The notes under the pieces were generated by a model, which worked only from the letters and a program-made list of their open reading frames with translations, did not search any database and was not told the origin of the DNA. Position numbers and translations under genes: made by a program. DNA of 64,000 bases from Gaeumannomyces sp. JS-464 (lineage: Eukaryota > Ascomycota > Sordariomycetes > Magnaporthales > Magnaporthaceae), in assembly GCA_002197995.1 (NCBI GenBank), contig NGZR01000003.1, positions 1,488,001-1,552,000 of the forward strand. Direction: 5' to 3'. Of the stretch, positions 35,178 to 48,603 are shown piece by piece (within the stretch, counting starts at the first letter, position 1; each line of letters starts with the position of its first letter).

Positions 35178-38100
35178 TCAAAAGAACACGGCCAAGGTGT
35201 TGCTGAGATCGATAAAGTCGACGGGCTTGGTGACATAGACATCAAATCCCGCCTGGTAACATCTTTCCTGGACGTCCGACATGACGTTTGCCGAGAGCGC
35301 AATGATGGGGAGTTTGGGATGATCAGGTTGCTTATTTTCCCATTCTCGAACCTCCCTACAGGCCGTATAGCCATCCTTCTTTGGCATGTGCAGGTCGCAC
35401 TGGTGTCATGGTCAGCCTACGCATCTCTTGGCATCCTTCAACATGATGTTTCTTTAGGGAAGCACGAGCTTCAGCCGCTTACCAGGATCAACGAGTAGTA
35501 CCCGCGCTTGTTCCCAAACACCTTGTCCGTACACTCCTGCCCATCCAGGGCCACTTCGACCTCGACGCCCACCTTCTTCAGATACTTAATGAGCACCTTT
35601 TGGTTGATGGGGTTGTCCTCGACTAGAAGCACCTTGTGACCTTGGTTGCCCATCCGTTTCTCGATCTCGAGGTAGCTTTGCTTCTGCGTCTCAACAATCT
35701 TCTCCGCCGTTGAGCGGTTCCGGTCGATGCTGAGATCCCTCTCGAGACTCGGATCGAAGATGACGGCGAACCGCGACGGCTTGACGGGTTTGTAGATGTA
35801 CGTAACTTTGCTGTCCGAGAGAATATCCTCGTATTTGGTGCCTGCCACCTGCTTCAAGATCGCCTGCCTCTGCACCGAATCTGAGAGGATCAAGATCGTG
35901 GCCCTTCTATGCAGTTTAGATTTCACAATCTCGTCCATGAGACCGATGAGCTCGTTGGTGGACGGCAGGTTGACCACAATGTGTGTGAATATCACAGGGT
36001 CGTCGCCGCTGATGAGTTTCTGGGCCTCGGCCACCGTTGCTAGCGAGGTGATCTGGTGTGGCACACCTTTCGGGAGGGTCAACTCGATGTGTTTCGTCGT
36101 GGCCTCTCGGCTGTGTGTCTGGGGGCTGATGATCAGGATAGAGTAGAGCAGGGGGCGGAGCGCATCGGCCTGCGGGTGTTGTCGACGCTCGCCGGGTGCA
36201 ATTGTCGTGTCCGAGGATGTATTCGGGATGACTGATCCGATGGCATCTCAAGCTTCATTTGTGACAAGTCCTGTCCGCTAGCCCTTGCGGCTTCACTAAA
36301 GTTCACGAGGCCGGCGTTGATGGACGACATCGACGTTCGTTGGGTCGCGTGCGACAGGGACGACCGAACCGATGGACCCGAGCTTGCGCTAGAAGTTGTC
36401 GCTGCCGGTGGTGTAGTGCTTGGTTCGTTGCCTGAATCTCCGGGACTGATGGTTGGAGACTCGGATGGCTGGATCCTGGACACAGTCGAATGCTTGAAAG
36501 ATGGCTCCTTGAACAAGCGTGCGGCCTGGAGCCCTTCTGGGATCGTGGCGGAGCTTATGATATCCTGCGAGGCCTTCAGCGAATTTGGTTGGTCGTCCTT
36601 GGTTGGGAGCCCGAACTTGGCTGTGAATGTAAAGGTCGAGCCCTTGCCGGGAACGGCCGTGCCGCTCATCTTGCCGCCGTGGAGCTCCACCAACTGTCTC
36701 GAGATAACCAGGCCAAGACCGCTCCCGCCGTGCTGACGAGTGCTACTGCCGTCGATCTGGCTGAATGGTTTGAAGATGAGCTCGGCCTCTTCCTTGGTGA
36801 AGCCCCTCCCAGTATCAACAATTGAGAACTCCAGCTCGATCTCGTCCTCAAGGTCGGGGCTTTTTGGCTTCACGACGCTGCAGCGGCTGAAGACCTCGCC
36901 TTCCGACGTGAACTTGATGGCGTTTGCCGATGACATTCAGGAGAACCTGGCGAATTCGGACCTTATCGCCCTTGACCCAGGCCGGGACGTCAGGCTCGAC
37001 AATGTAGTTCAGCTCCAGGCCCTTGGCAATGGCCATGGTCGACACCAGCTCGTTCACTGCCTCTATCAGCGACTGCGTGTGGAACCACTCAAACTTGAGC
37101 TTCATCATGCCGGCATCGACCTTGGACAGGTCAAGGATGTCGTTGATGATCATGATCAAGCTGTTGGCACTGGTGTGGATATGTGTGTTTGTGTAATCAC
37201 GTTGCTCCTCGTTCAGCGTCGTCTCTTGTAGGAAGCTCACCATTCCCGAGATTCCAATGAGCGGCGTGCGAATTTCGTGCGACATGTTGCTGAGAAAACG
37301 GCTTTTGGACTCCATGGCATCTTTGAGCTTGGCTTCGAGAAGCTTGTGATCGTTGATATCCGTGGCCGAGCCGAGGTACGAGCTGACGTTGCCCTCAGGG
37401 TTCGAATCGACAACCTCGACGACGCGGATCAGATGCCATCTGTACTCGCCTGTCTTGGAGCGCAGCCGCACCTCTGTAGTGTACGAAGGGCGACCATTGC
37501 TATCCAGACTAGCCTTGATCACACCCTTCCTGGCTAGCTTGGTGAGGTCGCCGGATGCTTGCCCCTCGCTCGACGAACTGCCAGAGCTGGCGCGCCTAGA
37601 AGCAGTCCCGCGAATGTTGTGCTTTTCGGAGCCGACAGAGGGACCAGGCGTAACGACACGTGCTCCTGGGGCCCTGCTTGCTGACGGGTTCAGAGTACTC
37701 GGCCATGGCGAGTGCGAAAGATCCCCCGTCTCCTTGGTGTCAATCGGCGTGGAGAATCCATCAGGAGGTATACGGCAGTTCGCCAGGTCCTCAGGATGAA
37801 CAAAGCTTATGAAACCAAGCCCGTGTGACGCCTCTTGGCTCTGCCCCGTGTACGAGAGCCACTGATCGTTGGCAAAGGTGATGCCTTCGTCCTCAGTCGC
37901 AGTGAAGATAATTTGCGGGATGAGGTTTGCTAGGAGCTTGTGCTTTGCCTCGGACGCCTCGATCTCCTTTTGCTTTGCAGCCCTGAGCTCGGCGATGTGC
38001 TGGTCGTGGATGTCCATGTACGATCCCAGGAACTGCTGGACGACATTGCGCTTGTCTCTTGTGGCAATCGCTCTAGCCTGAAACCAGCGGTAGGCACCAT

Positions 38101-41100
38101 CGAACCTTCTAATTCGCACGGTCCTGGAGAAGGGGTCGCCGGTCCGGAGTGAGTGAACCCATGACCGGATGTATTCTTCCTTGTCGTCCGGGTGGAGGCT
38201 CAGGTGCGGATCGGCAGCTAGTTCCGGGGCCGTCACGCCTCGGTAGCTCAAGTATCTGCTGTTGACCCAGAGCATCTCGCCAAGAGGCGGCTGGGCGACA
38301 AAGACATGAGCCGGCAAGGAGTCTAGAATCAACCCCTTGAGCGTGTCTGATGGCGGGAGCATCTCGCGAGGCACAGACCCCGAGCCGCTACGCGATGGAG
38401 GGGGCTGGCCCCTTGATGCAACCGTAGAGCTGGGCGGCAATGATTGGAATGTATAAGAGAAGTCAGCCCCGTAGGCGTGGAGCTGGGTGTGCCGGTGGCC
38501 CGGCCGGAGACTCTTCTTGTTTGTTCCAGGGGAGCAGCATCACCACCCCTCTCCACAGCCGCTACCTGTGAATCTTCCGAGGGCCCCTTGGCAGCCGATT
38601 CGACAGTGTCCCCGTGTTCCTTGCTGCTTAAATGCTCCACCCCTGGGTCTCGGCTTTTCGCTACTTTAACGCTGGACTGTCGCCGAATCGGCCTTTTCTC
38701 ACCCGTGGAGCTCTCCCTCGAGTTTCTCCTGTCTCTTTGGGTAGAGACTCCAGGGGTACCCGGAGCAACGCGGGAGGACGATTGGGCAGGGCTGACGCTA
38801 AAGTAGCTATCCCCGCTACAGGGAGGGGGCTGGCTGGGACTTGACGCTTCTCCGCCACGAGGCCGAGGGTTCCGACATCCCAGCTGGGCGTTCCAACAGC
38901 AGAGCCTGTTGCGCTTCGGGACGGCACTGAATAGTCGCTAGGACTTGTAATGCTACCTCCCGCAGATCTCTGTGATTCAGCTATCTCGGCAGGCTTATAT
39001 GCCATATTCTCGACGGTGATTGGCTCAGAGATCATTCGACCGTCGGTACCAAGACCTGCGAAGCGTGCGATTTCTGGTCTTCTCTTCTGTAACCCCGCGA
39101 GCTCCGTCTCCAGGTTTGTGTAATGACGACAGAGCGAAAACGAGGTGGCAAGGTGAGGCGCGAGGTGCGAGAGAGAGTGCCGCAGGTTAGTAGGGTATGG
39201 GATGAGCGGGCTGAGGATAGAAAGCACGGCGATTGGCGAGTGTTTCTCCTTCTGAGTCGAGCCCGGCGACGGCGCTGCCACCGGTGTGGGCAAGTCAACG
39301 CCCATGCCCTGGCCCCTGTTGCGCAAGTTCGACTTTCTCTCCATCAGTGTCGTGTCAAGCTTGAAAGTCGCTGTAGGCCTCGATAGGATGACATGCGACA
39401 GAGGAATGTGAAGGACAGTCCAAGAGTTCTCGACACCGATCGTTTCCGGTGGCTTCATGGAGGCGTAGTCGGCGTTTGGTGGAGAGGTGGGGTCGAAAGA
39501 GCTCTCATCGACGACGGCGTCAGTAAAAAAGGGGTTCTCTGATGGGTCCGCCCGGATGGCCGGCGAAGGCGCAGGAGACTGTGACCAGGGCGACGGAGGG
39601 GCCTGCTCGTATTCTTCATATTTTGGAGTGGGTGGCCGTGGAACGCCATCTTCGTCATCCAAGTGAATGGCCCCAGACCGAAGCCTCCTCTTGTCTCCGT
39701 GGGAGGGCTTCTTGCGCCTTTGTAAAGGGCTGCGCCGCTGAGCAGTGACGACAGCTTCGAAATAGACTCCGGCCGGGGCCTTTTTGACTGTTGCTGTTTC
39801 CTGGAGCCTTCTGGCGATCGGCTCCGCGTGTTCTCTTTCGACGGCTCTTCAGGCTGGACTGCTGCTGGCGCGCCGAGGTAGGGATAGCTACGTGTCAACG
39901 CGATGACCTTTCCCCTTTCCAGAACCCTACGGATGCCGTTGTGGTCAATGAGAGGGTCCGCCTCATAGTCCAAAGCCTGCAACATCGGCAGTACCCTGGC
40001 CTGAGACTCGTGGTGCGGCGCGAGCAGAGCATCCCAGCCCGAGACGTTTGCCTCATGCTCGGCAGCGTTGTGCTCCTCCAGGGCTTGTCGGTTTAGTGGT
40101 GGGCGTTCCTCTTTGATGGCCTCCGGATCGCTCTCGGCGGATGCGACGGGGTAGGAGCTCTTGCTCCGTTGCAGCGGGGTCGGGCGCTCAGGGGTCGAAG
40201 TGGCCGCATCCCTAGCCATCTTCTGTTCTTGGCGCATCTCGAAGGCCGTGAAGGAATGCCTACTAGCAAAATTAGGCCGTATTGGCGACAACACGCCATA
40301 GGGCCCCGGAAGTTGTGTGGTAGCCTCGGATCGGACATCCGAGTTGGTGCGAACCAGGCTGCTACCCCGCGCCAAGTATCCAAGACTCAGGTCGTCTTCT
40401 CCTCGTGAGTTGTACGTGGCCTTCTGGCCCCAAGGTACGTTCTCGATGTCGGTGGTGTCTGCGGGACCGCCAACGTGACACGCTCGGCCTGGTAGATTTC
40501 TGTCATGATCTGGACAACGGTCTGCCACCATGCGTCAAGCCCCGGCTCGGCCGAGAGGAGTAGGGAGAGCTCATAAAGATTCGGGGTGGGGAACTCGTTC
40601 AGCTCCTCTGGCGACCCGGCGGCTCCGGCAGGGTGGAATGTCATGGTGGACGCGGGGGTGGACGGGTTTGAGAGGAGCCTGTCGAGCAGGGTTGTGGCAT
40701 CGTTCGGTGTGCCTGCGCCATGAGGCGCATCGGGTGTCACGGTGGGGGACAACTTGGTGAATGGCCGGTGAAGACGCGACGGCACGGCCCCCATTGACGC
40801 CATGCGGGGAAAAGGGTACGAGGGCGTCCTAGCCGCCACCCCCGGAGTGGGCATTCCTCGTATGGTGGCCGTGGACTCGGTGGAGGTCGTCGTTGGGACT
40901 GGGTCTGATGCTCGTGGGCTTGTCGAAGCGCTCTCCTCTTCAATGGGCGACGGCCTCTTTGGAATCCCTGCAGGCGAAGAGTTACGGTGGCCTATCGAGC
41001 CCATCTGCTTCCGAAGCTGCTCCCGGTACGCCACAAGCCCCCGTCCCGCGTCCATCTCGGGTCTATCCCCCTCATCCTGCTTCGTGGTGCTATTTTGCAG

Positions 41101-41262
41101 CCTGGACTTGGGCGTCCTCGGCCTCTCAGACTCCTTCCTCCCCTTGACTGGGACGCTCCCTGTTGGCTTTTTCCCGCCCGGCGAATGGACGAGGGTCGCG
41201 CCAGGCAAGTTCGGCTCTTCCGACGGGGAAGTTCCCATGCCACTCTTCAGCCAGCCGGACAT
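35178..41262 (-). CDS. Large hybrid sensor histidine kinase with two PAS domains and receiver
   Basis: Exon 1 41262-35483, an 83-nt intron (GTAAGC donor) and exon 2 35399-35178. In order: a Ser/Pro-rich N-terminus; a possible GAF-like region (40.6-39 kb) broken by low complexity; two PAS regions (HVFVAQ... and QIIFTATED..., about 38.4-37.3 kb); HisKA with the phospho-acceptor His in SHEIRTPL near 37280; HATPase with N box (NAIKFTSEG), G1 (VDTGRGF) and G2 (GGSGLGL); and a receiver domain with VLLVEDN, the Asp in CDLHMP near 35394, ALSANV and VTKP. It should autophosphorylate and pass phosphate to a HPt protein. Six frame breaks are needed to read it through (near 40472, 39738, 38828, 38450, 36931 and 36228); with them the phases close at 2,001 residues. 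I have not assigned it to a fungal histidine kinase class. Confidence 0.88.
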
Positions 41263-44200
41263 GAGGAGCTGTTCATCGCAGCACGGCCAGAGCGCAATCG
41301 CAGGTCATGACCCCGGGGAGAAAACCAGCGGGTGGCGGATGCGGTGCCGCCGCGCTCCCCAGGACGTCCGCGCCCACGCCGTCGGTCTCGGGGTGTGCGA
41401 GAGGCGTCGAACTCGGTGCCAGTCGCTACGGTCGAGATTGGCTTCGGCCTCGGCTTCACGCGATGGCCGGGCACGTCCGGATAAGTAGGCAGAGGCGAGA
41501 GAGGTGATGTGGCGTGGCGTGATGGGTCGAATCGAGTGAATTGGCGGCGACGTGTTCAGCCCAGGCGAGCGCTTCCAGGCCGACCCGAGGCGTTAGTAAC
41601 AAACACCAATGCTTGCGCCAATCCCGCTGGTGTGCCGTGGGACGTATCAATAATGCCGGACGAGCGGATAAGATAATATATTACCGATGCGAGGTTGTGT
41701 TGGTTAGGCCTGCGTTTAGACAGGCCTAGGCGGGTGGGGGTAGGCTGATAGGCACGCGCGCTTGGGCTGTTTCGAAGGGGGAAAGGAGATATTAGGTGTT
41801 CTTGCTGGCAAGCGAGGCCTATGTGTGTGAGTGGACTAAAAACAGAGCCGGGCAGGCTGGCAGCCGTAGGCTTTGGGGATGCGGCAGGGCGAGGGAAATC
41901 CGGAGACAGGAGTGGGCTGGAAGGAGGTGTGCGGTGGTGGAGGAGGTGCTCGACAAGTGGGCACCAAGCCCACTGAGTAGGGACGGCCCTGTGCAATGAC
42001 GTAATGCGCCCATTCGGACCCTGCGGCTTCCCGCTCAACGAACGACAGCCAGCCATTCACTGCAAGCGCCCCGTCGCATCCCGGTTTGGACTTCTCACGC
42101 GTGGGTGCCGCATGGAGAGGGCGAATTGAGTGCAGAGTGGAGGTCATCGAAATAATTAATTTTTCTTTCTTTTATTTTGGTTTTGCACAGTGCTGTCCCC
42201 CTTGACAGCTTGCAGCGGCTGACGCTGATGCGAACAGACCGACCGCGACGCATCGTTCCCGGCACCTTACGCCCAAATCTGACCATGGACAAATGAGGGC
42301 GCAGAGATGGCAATTGCAATTGGGGGAAGACGAGGCGTCAACCTGTTCCATGCCGGCGGGCAGGCGGCGCAATCAGGGGGGGCGCGCAGTCAAGATTGGC
42401 CGTGCCAGGGGGTGCAGACTCGGGTGCAGGTGGGTGGGCAGCAACGGGGACAAGCACCCGACAGGCCAAAATGCGCTCCATCATCGTGACAAGGCTTTCA
42501 GCTCCCTGGCCTTGCCTAGGCGCCGCGTTGTTTCGCTATTGAATCTTTTCCTTTTTTAGGCCTTTCCGAGTCGCCATCAAACATTGTTGCCCGGCCATTG
42601 TGTGTCCTCCCTTGTTCCTAGTGATAACCGACCTATATGCACATGCTATGTAGGTACATGTACGAACGAGACTACCGAGCTTGCGACATGGATGGCAGCT
42701 GGGCGCGTCAGCGACGGGAAGGACGGAGCGGGTGGATCGGTGGCGAGCAACGCAAAGACAAAATGGACGGACGGTGATGGAAAAACCCCCGAGTCAAAAT
42801 CACAGCCCTCCTTGAGTCCACAACCACCCCGGCGCCTTGCTCTATGTATATGAGAGGGAAGCGATCCATACATCGGGTGGGCCTTGTCAGAAATCAGGAC
42901 CACGAACACGGCCATGTGGGCGTCGCCTGTGATTTCCTAGCTGACATGAGGAGACCTGCACAGCCTGTTTTCAATTGTTCAATGTTATCTACCTGGGTAG
43001 CGTACTTGTCCTGGGCCGAGGGCCCTCAAACTTCGGTTGTGTCTCTGCGAGATTCCTTGGTGGATGCAGCCGAGCCGCGCTGCGAAGTCTATCGCGAAAC
43101 GGCCCTCGCTAGCAACATCCAACGGCTGAACCTGCCAACATCGGGCAACCGAATAGGATAGGGCCGTTTCCCGCCACCAGTCGTATCTGTGGGTCAGCCA
43201 TTTCGTCATGGCCATGGCACGCACAACAGCCGGGAAAAGCCCTCGGGCGCAAAGGCGGCGCAAAACATCCGTGGCTGTTCGTTGACGCGCATGTGAAAAA
43301 ATATTTAAGTGGAGAGAAAAACAAAATCATGAAAAAATCTCTACATCAATACCTAGGTGCCTCACAGATAACGGGATGGCAGGAATACGTGGTGGTAGGT
43401 AGAGAGGGGAACCGCCGATTCGAGCTCGCCGCGGTTTTTGTCGCGTTCGGGACGTGACAATCGGGGGATTTGCTCACAACGATCGATCATCGACCACCAA
43501 CGGATCTGTGTAGCTGAGGTGTGGGACTTGGCATGACGTTTACTCGATCCTGCGTAGGTGGCTCTTTGCGGCGCCCAATGAAAAGAGCCGCCAATCCAGC
43601 TTCACCACCCAGCAACAACCAGCTGATTTTTTATTTTATTTTCTCAACCTCTGCAACAGCCACACAGCTTAACTTCACAACCAACCGGGCGAGGGGCTCC
43701 ATTCGCGACGCCAAGATGGTCAGGAACATGCCTCGATTTGGACGTCAACGTTCCTCCCCATATTTCCCAGACCTCGTGTTGCTCTCCCGATGAGGTCGCA
43801 GCAACATTGGCCAGGTCGCAGTTATGAAAGCGTACCACCAGTCCCTCGTCTCCCCACAAAGAGTTGGCGTTACCGGAACCCGGTGGTTTCTTGCGTCCCG
43901 TTGAGACGCACCATATGTGCTCTGCCTTGAAACCGTGGCGTGGCGGAGGAAACGGGGACAGCCAACCTGGGTCGTATTGGATTCATGTTCCTTGATCGGA
44001 CCCCCGCGAGTCGACTCCATCAGAGTCAAATGCTTTCCCCCTCCCCATATGCGACCCCACTCCAACCAGTCACCCTACCGTCGGTTCGTCTCCAAGTTTG
44101 AGGGAAGAAGACAGAGATACACCCCGAGGGCGGAAAGCTTCCATGGTTGTGAGATTTGATGGGCTAGGTGAGTGAAGCAACACGAGAAAAGGATTTAAGG

Positions 44201-45660
44201 CGGCGTGCTCCAAGATGCGGCTGCTGCACAACCAGATAGGGGCGTCTAGTAGCACGATAGGTACCTAGGTAGGTACCTATATATCCATACAGCGAGAGAC
44301 CACCAGACTTTGCGGCTTGTCTTCTCTCGCGACACAAGTTTGGTGGAGAAACCCAAACACTACAGCAGCCACGCGGCCATCGTTTTGGGCCTCCTGCAGC
44401 TCAAGGTAACAAACGCCCCATCCAGTTCGCTACATCTGAGGTGGGACAGCAATTGAAAGAAGGCGCCCGCGCAGCGGTCAGCAAAGCCGCCGGGTCAGCG
44501 TGCAGCGGCGAGTGGCCCCAAACCCACAAACTATAGCCCGTCCTCGTCGCTCTCAGGCGGGTTCTGCCGCCAGAAGACATCGCCAGATGCTACCTATCGC
44601 CGTGCTACCACCTACACGGTTCCATCCCGCCCATTCGTTTCATCCCTTTCCCCCAACCGGGCACAGAACTTATGCGGTAATCATGCCAGTCATGGAAAGG
44701 ATTAACATGTAGAAATCGCTCGCTCATTATAGACAAGACCCCTACCCGCGACAGTTTTGGTGGCGTCCGTCTGTATTCTGCGTCCAGGTGGCAACCCTGA
44801 CTTGACCCAGCCACCTCCAGATGTCCCTGTGAACTGCTCCATAAATCATACTGGCAAAGCGTAAAAGACCATCCTATATCAAGCTTCTGCCTAGGTAGGT
44901 ACCTCCCGATGACAATCCTGACCTGATCCATCGTCTCCGGGCGTCGTTGAGTCGCTTCGCCCATGAAGCCTGCAAAACGTCAACCTGGAAACTAAAAGCC
45001 TTGACGGAACATGACCTCATTGCCTCGTCGAGTCAGCAACATCACAATAATACCAGACGCCTTTGACGGATCCAGGCGAAAGAGGACACGGAACAACCAA
45101 GAACGCGATCACATCTAGCTACACATATTTGCCCCATGCACATGGGTGCGGCGGAGTGAAACACAAATACAAGATGGCGATGGCAATTATAAGCCGCATA
45201 CCTACCCAAGGTACCTAGATATCCAGGAGTGTCGCCCACCCATCATCGGCCGAGCCCCGGGGCTTGGCACTCATCAAGAAACTACTAGACACAGCCGAAT
45301 GTGGCAAGCCAAGGGTCTGATAGTTCCGCAACTGCGTGGCTGAAAACCGACAGTCATCCAATCATGCAGAAACTGTTCACAGGGGTCAAGCCTCCCGTCA
45401 ACCTTGGCGGTGGCACGTAATGATTAATCCTAGAAGGTATTATACAAGAAGGCGATGTAGGTATCTCACACAACACAGTCGTCGCTCCGTTGACTTTGGT
45501 GTTTGATAGGAGGCCAATACAAGGGGCCCGAGGCCAAGTCCGCAAAGCAAGCAAACAGCAATAATTCTCTACAACGCTTACACAAGGAGGCCAAGCCAGT
45601 GAGGAAGTGTCGGCTGATGTTGAGTGACAAACGATTATCAACAAGGCTCGAGAAATTCCA
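41263..45660. other. Gene-poor stretch between histidine kinase and M13 peptidase
   Basis: The first part should be the histidine kinase promoter. No coding sequence was recognised. CCTAGG-centred motifs cluster here: 43350-43362, 44257-44281 (nearly palindromic, two units), 44891-44904 and 45208-45218. Confidence 0.55.
44257..44281. repeat. Double TACCTAGGTA palindrome
   Basis: Two overlapping GGTACCTA/TAGGTACC units form a near-perfect palindrome of about 24 bases. Related single copies are scattered through the other intergenic stretches. Confidence 0.7.
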
Positions 45661-48603
45661 TTACCAGATCTCGCACACTGGCTCCTTTACAGGGCACTTG
45701 TAAGCCTGCCTGAAGCCCCTGCTGTTCATCATGGCAGTTCTGTCGTGCGGAGACCGGATTGTTAGCACGCATTGCCGCTCAAAGGGGAGAAGCAGGCACA
45801 AAAAGACTAGACTGAGCTTACCCAATAACACGGAACATGTTTGGCGAGTGCTCGTCAGACACGACTCGCTGCGTCAGAGCCTGTGGCGTGTACTTGGAGC
45901 ACCAAACATTGCCAAAGGCCACATAGAAGAGTTGCTCCTAAACGTAAACATTAGCATATAATCCGTTGGGGAGAGCAACCGGTAAGAGAGAGCCATACCT
46001 GGGTAAAGAACTCGAGGCCTGGAAGATGCAGGTCCGGTGTCGACTTGCTCCGGGATTGCCAAGCCGAGAAGCCAGCGCTAAGGCCACCTGCCCGCAATGT
46101 TCTCGCGAGGGTCTGCTCGCCGTTCACCTTGAGAGGCCCATTAGTGCCCTGGACGGTGAAGTTGCTGTATTCCCGAACAAAGCAGTCGGCCCGCTTCTGG
46201 AACTCCTTGATAGTAGCGTTGGACCACCAGTCCTTGAGGAAGCCGTTCAGGTCGTAGAGCCTGCCGTTGTTGTCGAATGCGTGGCTGAGCTCGTGTCCAG
46301 CCACGGCGCCGAAAGCAGCGTAGTTGACGTATCCCGGAAGGCCCTCGCCGAACAGAGGGAACTGCATGATACCGGCGGGGAAGACAATCTCGTTCCATGG
46401 AGGGTTGTAATACGCGTTGACCGTGGGGGCGGTCATTCCCCACTCGGCCTTGTTGGCCGGCTTGCCAAGCTGGCTCCACGAACGGTTCACCGAGAGCTGT
46501 CTGACCCCGACATTGTTCTTGAAGAAGCTCTCAGTAATGTTGAGACCGACATAGTAATCCTGAAGAGCCTGAGGGTTCGTGACATTGGGCGACTAAGGAA
46601 GGTTAGCTTAAGAACAACACGGGCTGGTTCACGAAGGCTTACCTGATCAGGATACCCGATTTTCTGGACAATGTTCTTGACCTTGGCCTTGGCGACTGTC
46701 TGGGCATCGGCGTCCATCCAGTCGGCCTTGTCGATTCTCTGAGAGAATTGGTCCTTGATATCGAGGATGATTTGGTTGCCCAAGTCCTTCGCCTTGCCGG
46801 AGAATGCCCTCTCGATATAGAATCGGCTGAGAATCCATCCAAGGCCACTGTCAACCGAGGAGAGACATGTGCGCCAGCGATCAGTTTGAGCGTCGGCGTC
46901 CTTACCGCCCAGCTTGTTCATAAACTGAGTGTACGGCTTCAACTCAGTGGCCTCCACAGAGCTCGAAAGAGCCTGGATGGCCTTCCATTGGAAGAAACCC
47001 TTGACAGTGTCACTCGGCGTGTTGCTCAGGAGAGTCGAGACATTCGACAAGAATGGCGGGAACGAGGTGATCATCCGGTCAATGGTGTAGTTCGACGGGG
47101 CAAGAGTCTTCAGCACTTTCTCCAGACCGAGCTGCGGGGCGAGTTTGGCCGTGTCCTGAAGCGTCATCACGTTGTACCTGTGGCAATTTGAAGTTAGCCA
47201 AGTCCTTTCGAGCCCTTCAGAAACATGACCTGCTCCCGAGACAGCACACAAGCAAGGATTTCAAGCGCCACATACGATTGGCCTGGATCACGAAGCTGGG
47301 ACAAGCTAGGGGTAAAAGCCGCAATGTCCTTTTCAAACTTGACAATCTTCTGAGCAATACCAGCGGCGTTTGCGGAGGCATTGGGCAGAACCGCACCGAG
47401 GACCTTGCTGATAGCATCTTGATACTGGGACATGACCGAGTCGTCGGTGTAGTAGGCTTTCGAGGAAAGACCAGGCGCCGAACGCGGCCCGGTACTGATA
47501 ACCATGACATTCTTTCGGAGCCGTTGTGGTTAGAATCAGGAGATTGCCGGGCGCAAGAAAGGTCGCGTGGGACAAAAAGAGGGGTCACATACGGGATCCT
47601 TATCATCCGAACCGACGGCGAGGCCCTGGAGATGAGGAATTCCGAGGCGCTCCATGAAGAGGATGGTCCCGGAAATATCGGACGTGTCCTTGAAGGTCGA
47701 GTCGATATCGGTCAGAACGGTTTGCAGCGGCTTAATTCCGACCTTCTTGATGTCGTCGATGGCCATGCAGGCGTTGTAGGCCTTCTGAATCTCGTTAAAG
47801 TTCTGCCTGTCGAGAGTGGCGGGGTCGACGGCGAGGTTGCGCGGAGAGAAGGCGGAGTGCTGAGAAACCTCCGGGTAGGGGCTCTCCATGATGGAGCGGA
47901 GGATATCCTGGTTCGCGTCATTCATCAGACCCAGAGAGTTGATATTTCCCTGGTCGGGTCGCATGTTGTGACGCTGCCTCCACCCCCCGCACACCATCTC
48001 CTCGAAGTTGGTGCACGCATCGATTTCCTGGTACCTGGGCGAGAGGTTGTACAGGAATTCGGAGGCGGCGTGAATGCACGCCGGCGTCAGGCACAGGGCG
48101 GTCGAGTTCATCTTGCCTGGGTTGTGGGGGTTATGGGCTGAGGACAAGGTTGTAATGTTAGAACCATATAAATATGCCGATGATGCGCACTATCACGAGG
48201 GGGAGCACAGAAACCGGACATGTGTCTGACGTGTCTGGTGTGACAAGAGTAACAAAAGTGACACCCGACGAGACAGGTGAGGCTTGACATGTCGACCGCC
48301 GCAAGGGCAATAGACTTGGGGTAGCAAAGCATGGAAGGAAACCTTACCTGTGACTGCCAGGACAACGACGGCGATGATCAGGCCGGTGACGAGAAGGAGC
48401 AAGGGCACAATGGGGAAGACGCGGCTGCGAGCCCAGCCTTTTAAAGTATCCCAGAGGCGGGAAGGCGAGCCTAGCTGGGCCGAATCATGCGCCTGCCCCG
48501 GAAGAAGAGGCGTGCTTTCGTCAGCGGATCCTGCCGCTGCAGCTGGGTGCGCATCCCCGGGGCTCCCCTCCTGTCCATGACGGCCACCATCGGTCGAGGC
48601 CAT
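45661..48603 (-). CDS. M13-family (neprilysin-like) zinc metallopeptidase, membrane-anchored
   Basis: Seven exons: 48603-48348, 48137-47593, 47511-47276, 47177-46643, 46592-45999, 45937-45822 and 45739-45661. They close in phase at 786 residues. A cytosolic head of about 60 residues is followed by one membrane segment (about 62-84), so it is a type II protein with the catalytic domain outside. M13 marks are NAYYNPP (about 583), the zinc-binding GHELSHAFD (HELSH at 624-628) and a terminal Cys-X-X-Trp-like end (VCEIW). M13 enzymes cleave short peptides on the hydrophobic side of residues. Odd point: the third zinc ligand is expected in a GENIAD-like motif about 60 residues after HExxH; here the frame reads EQTLARTLRAGG, while ENIA is spelled in the shifted frame at 46103-46114. 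As written, the Glu ligand and Asp are lost. Confidence 0.92.
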
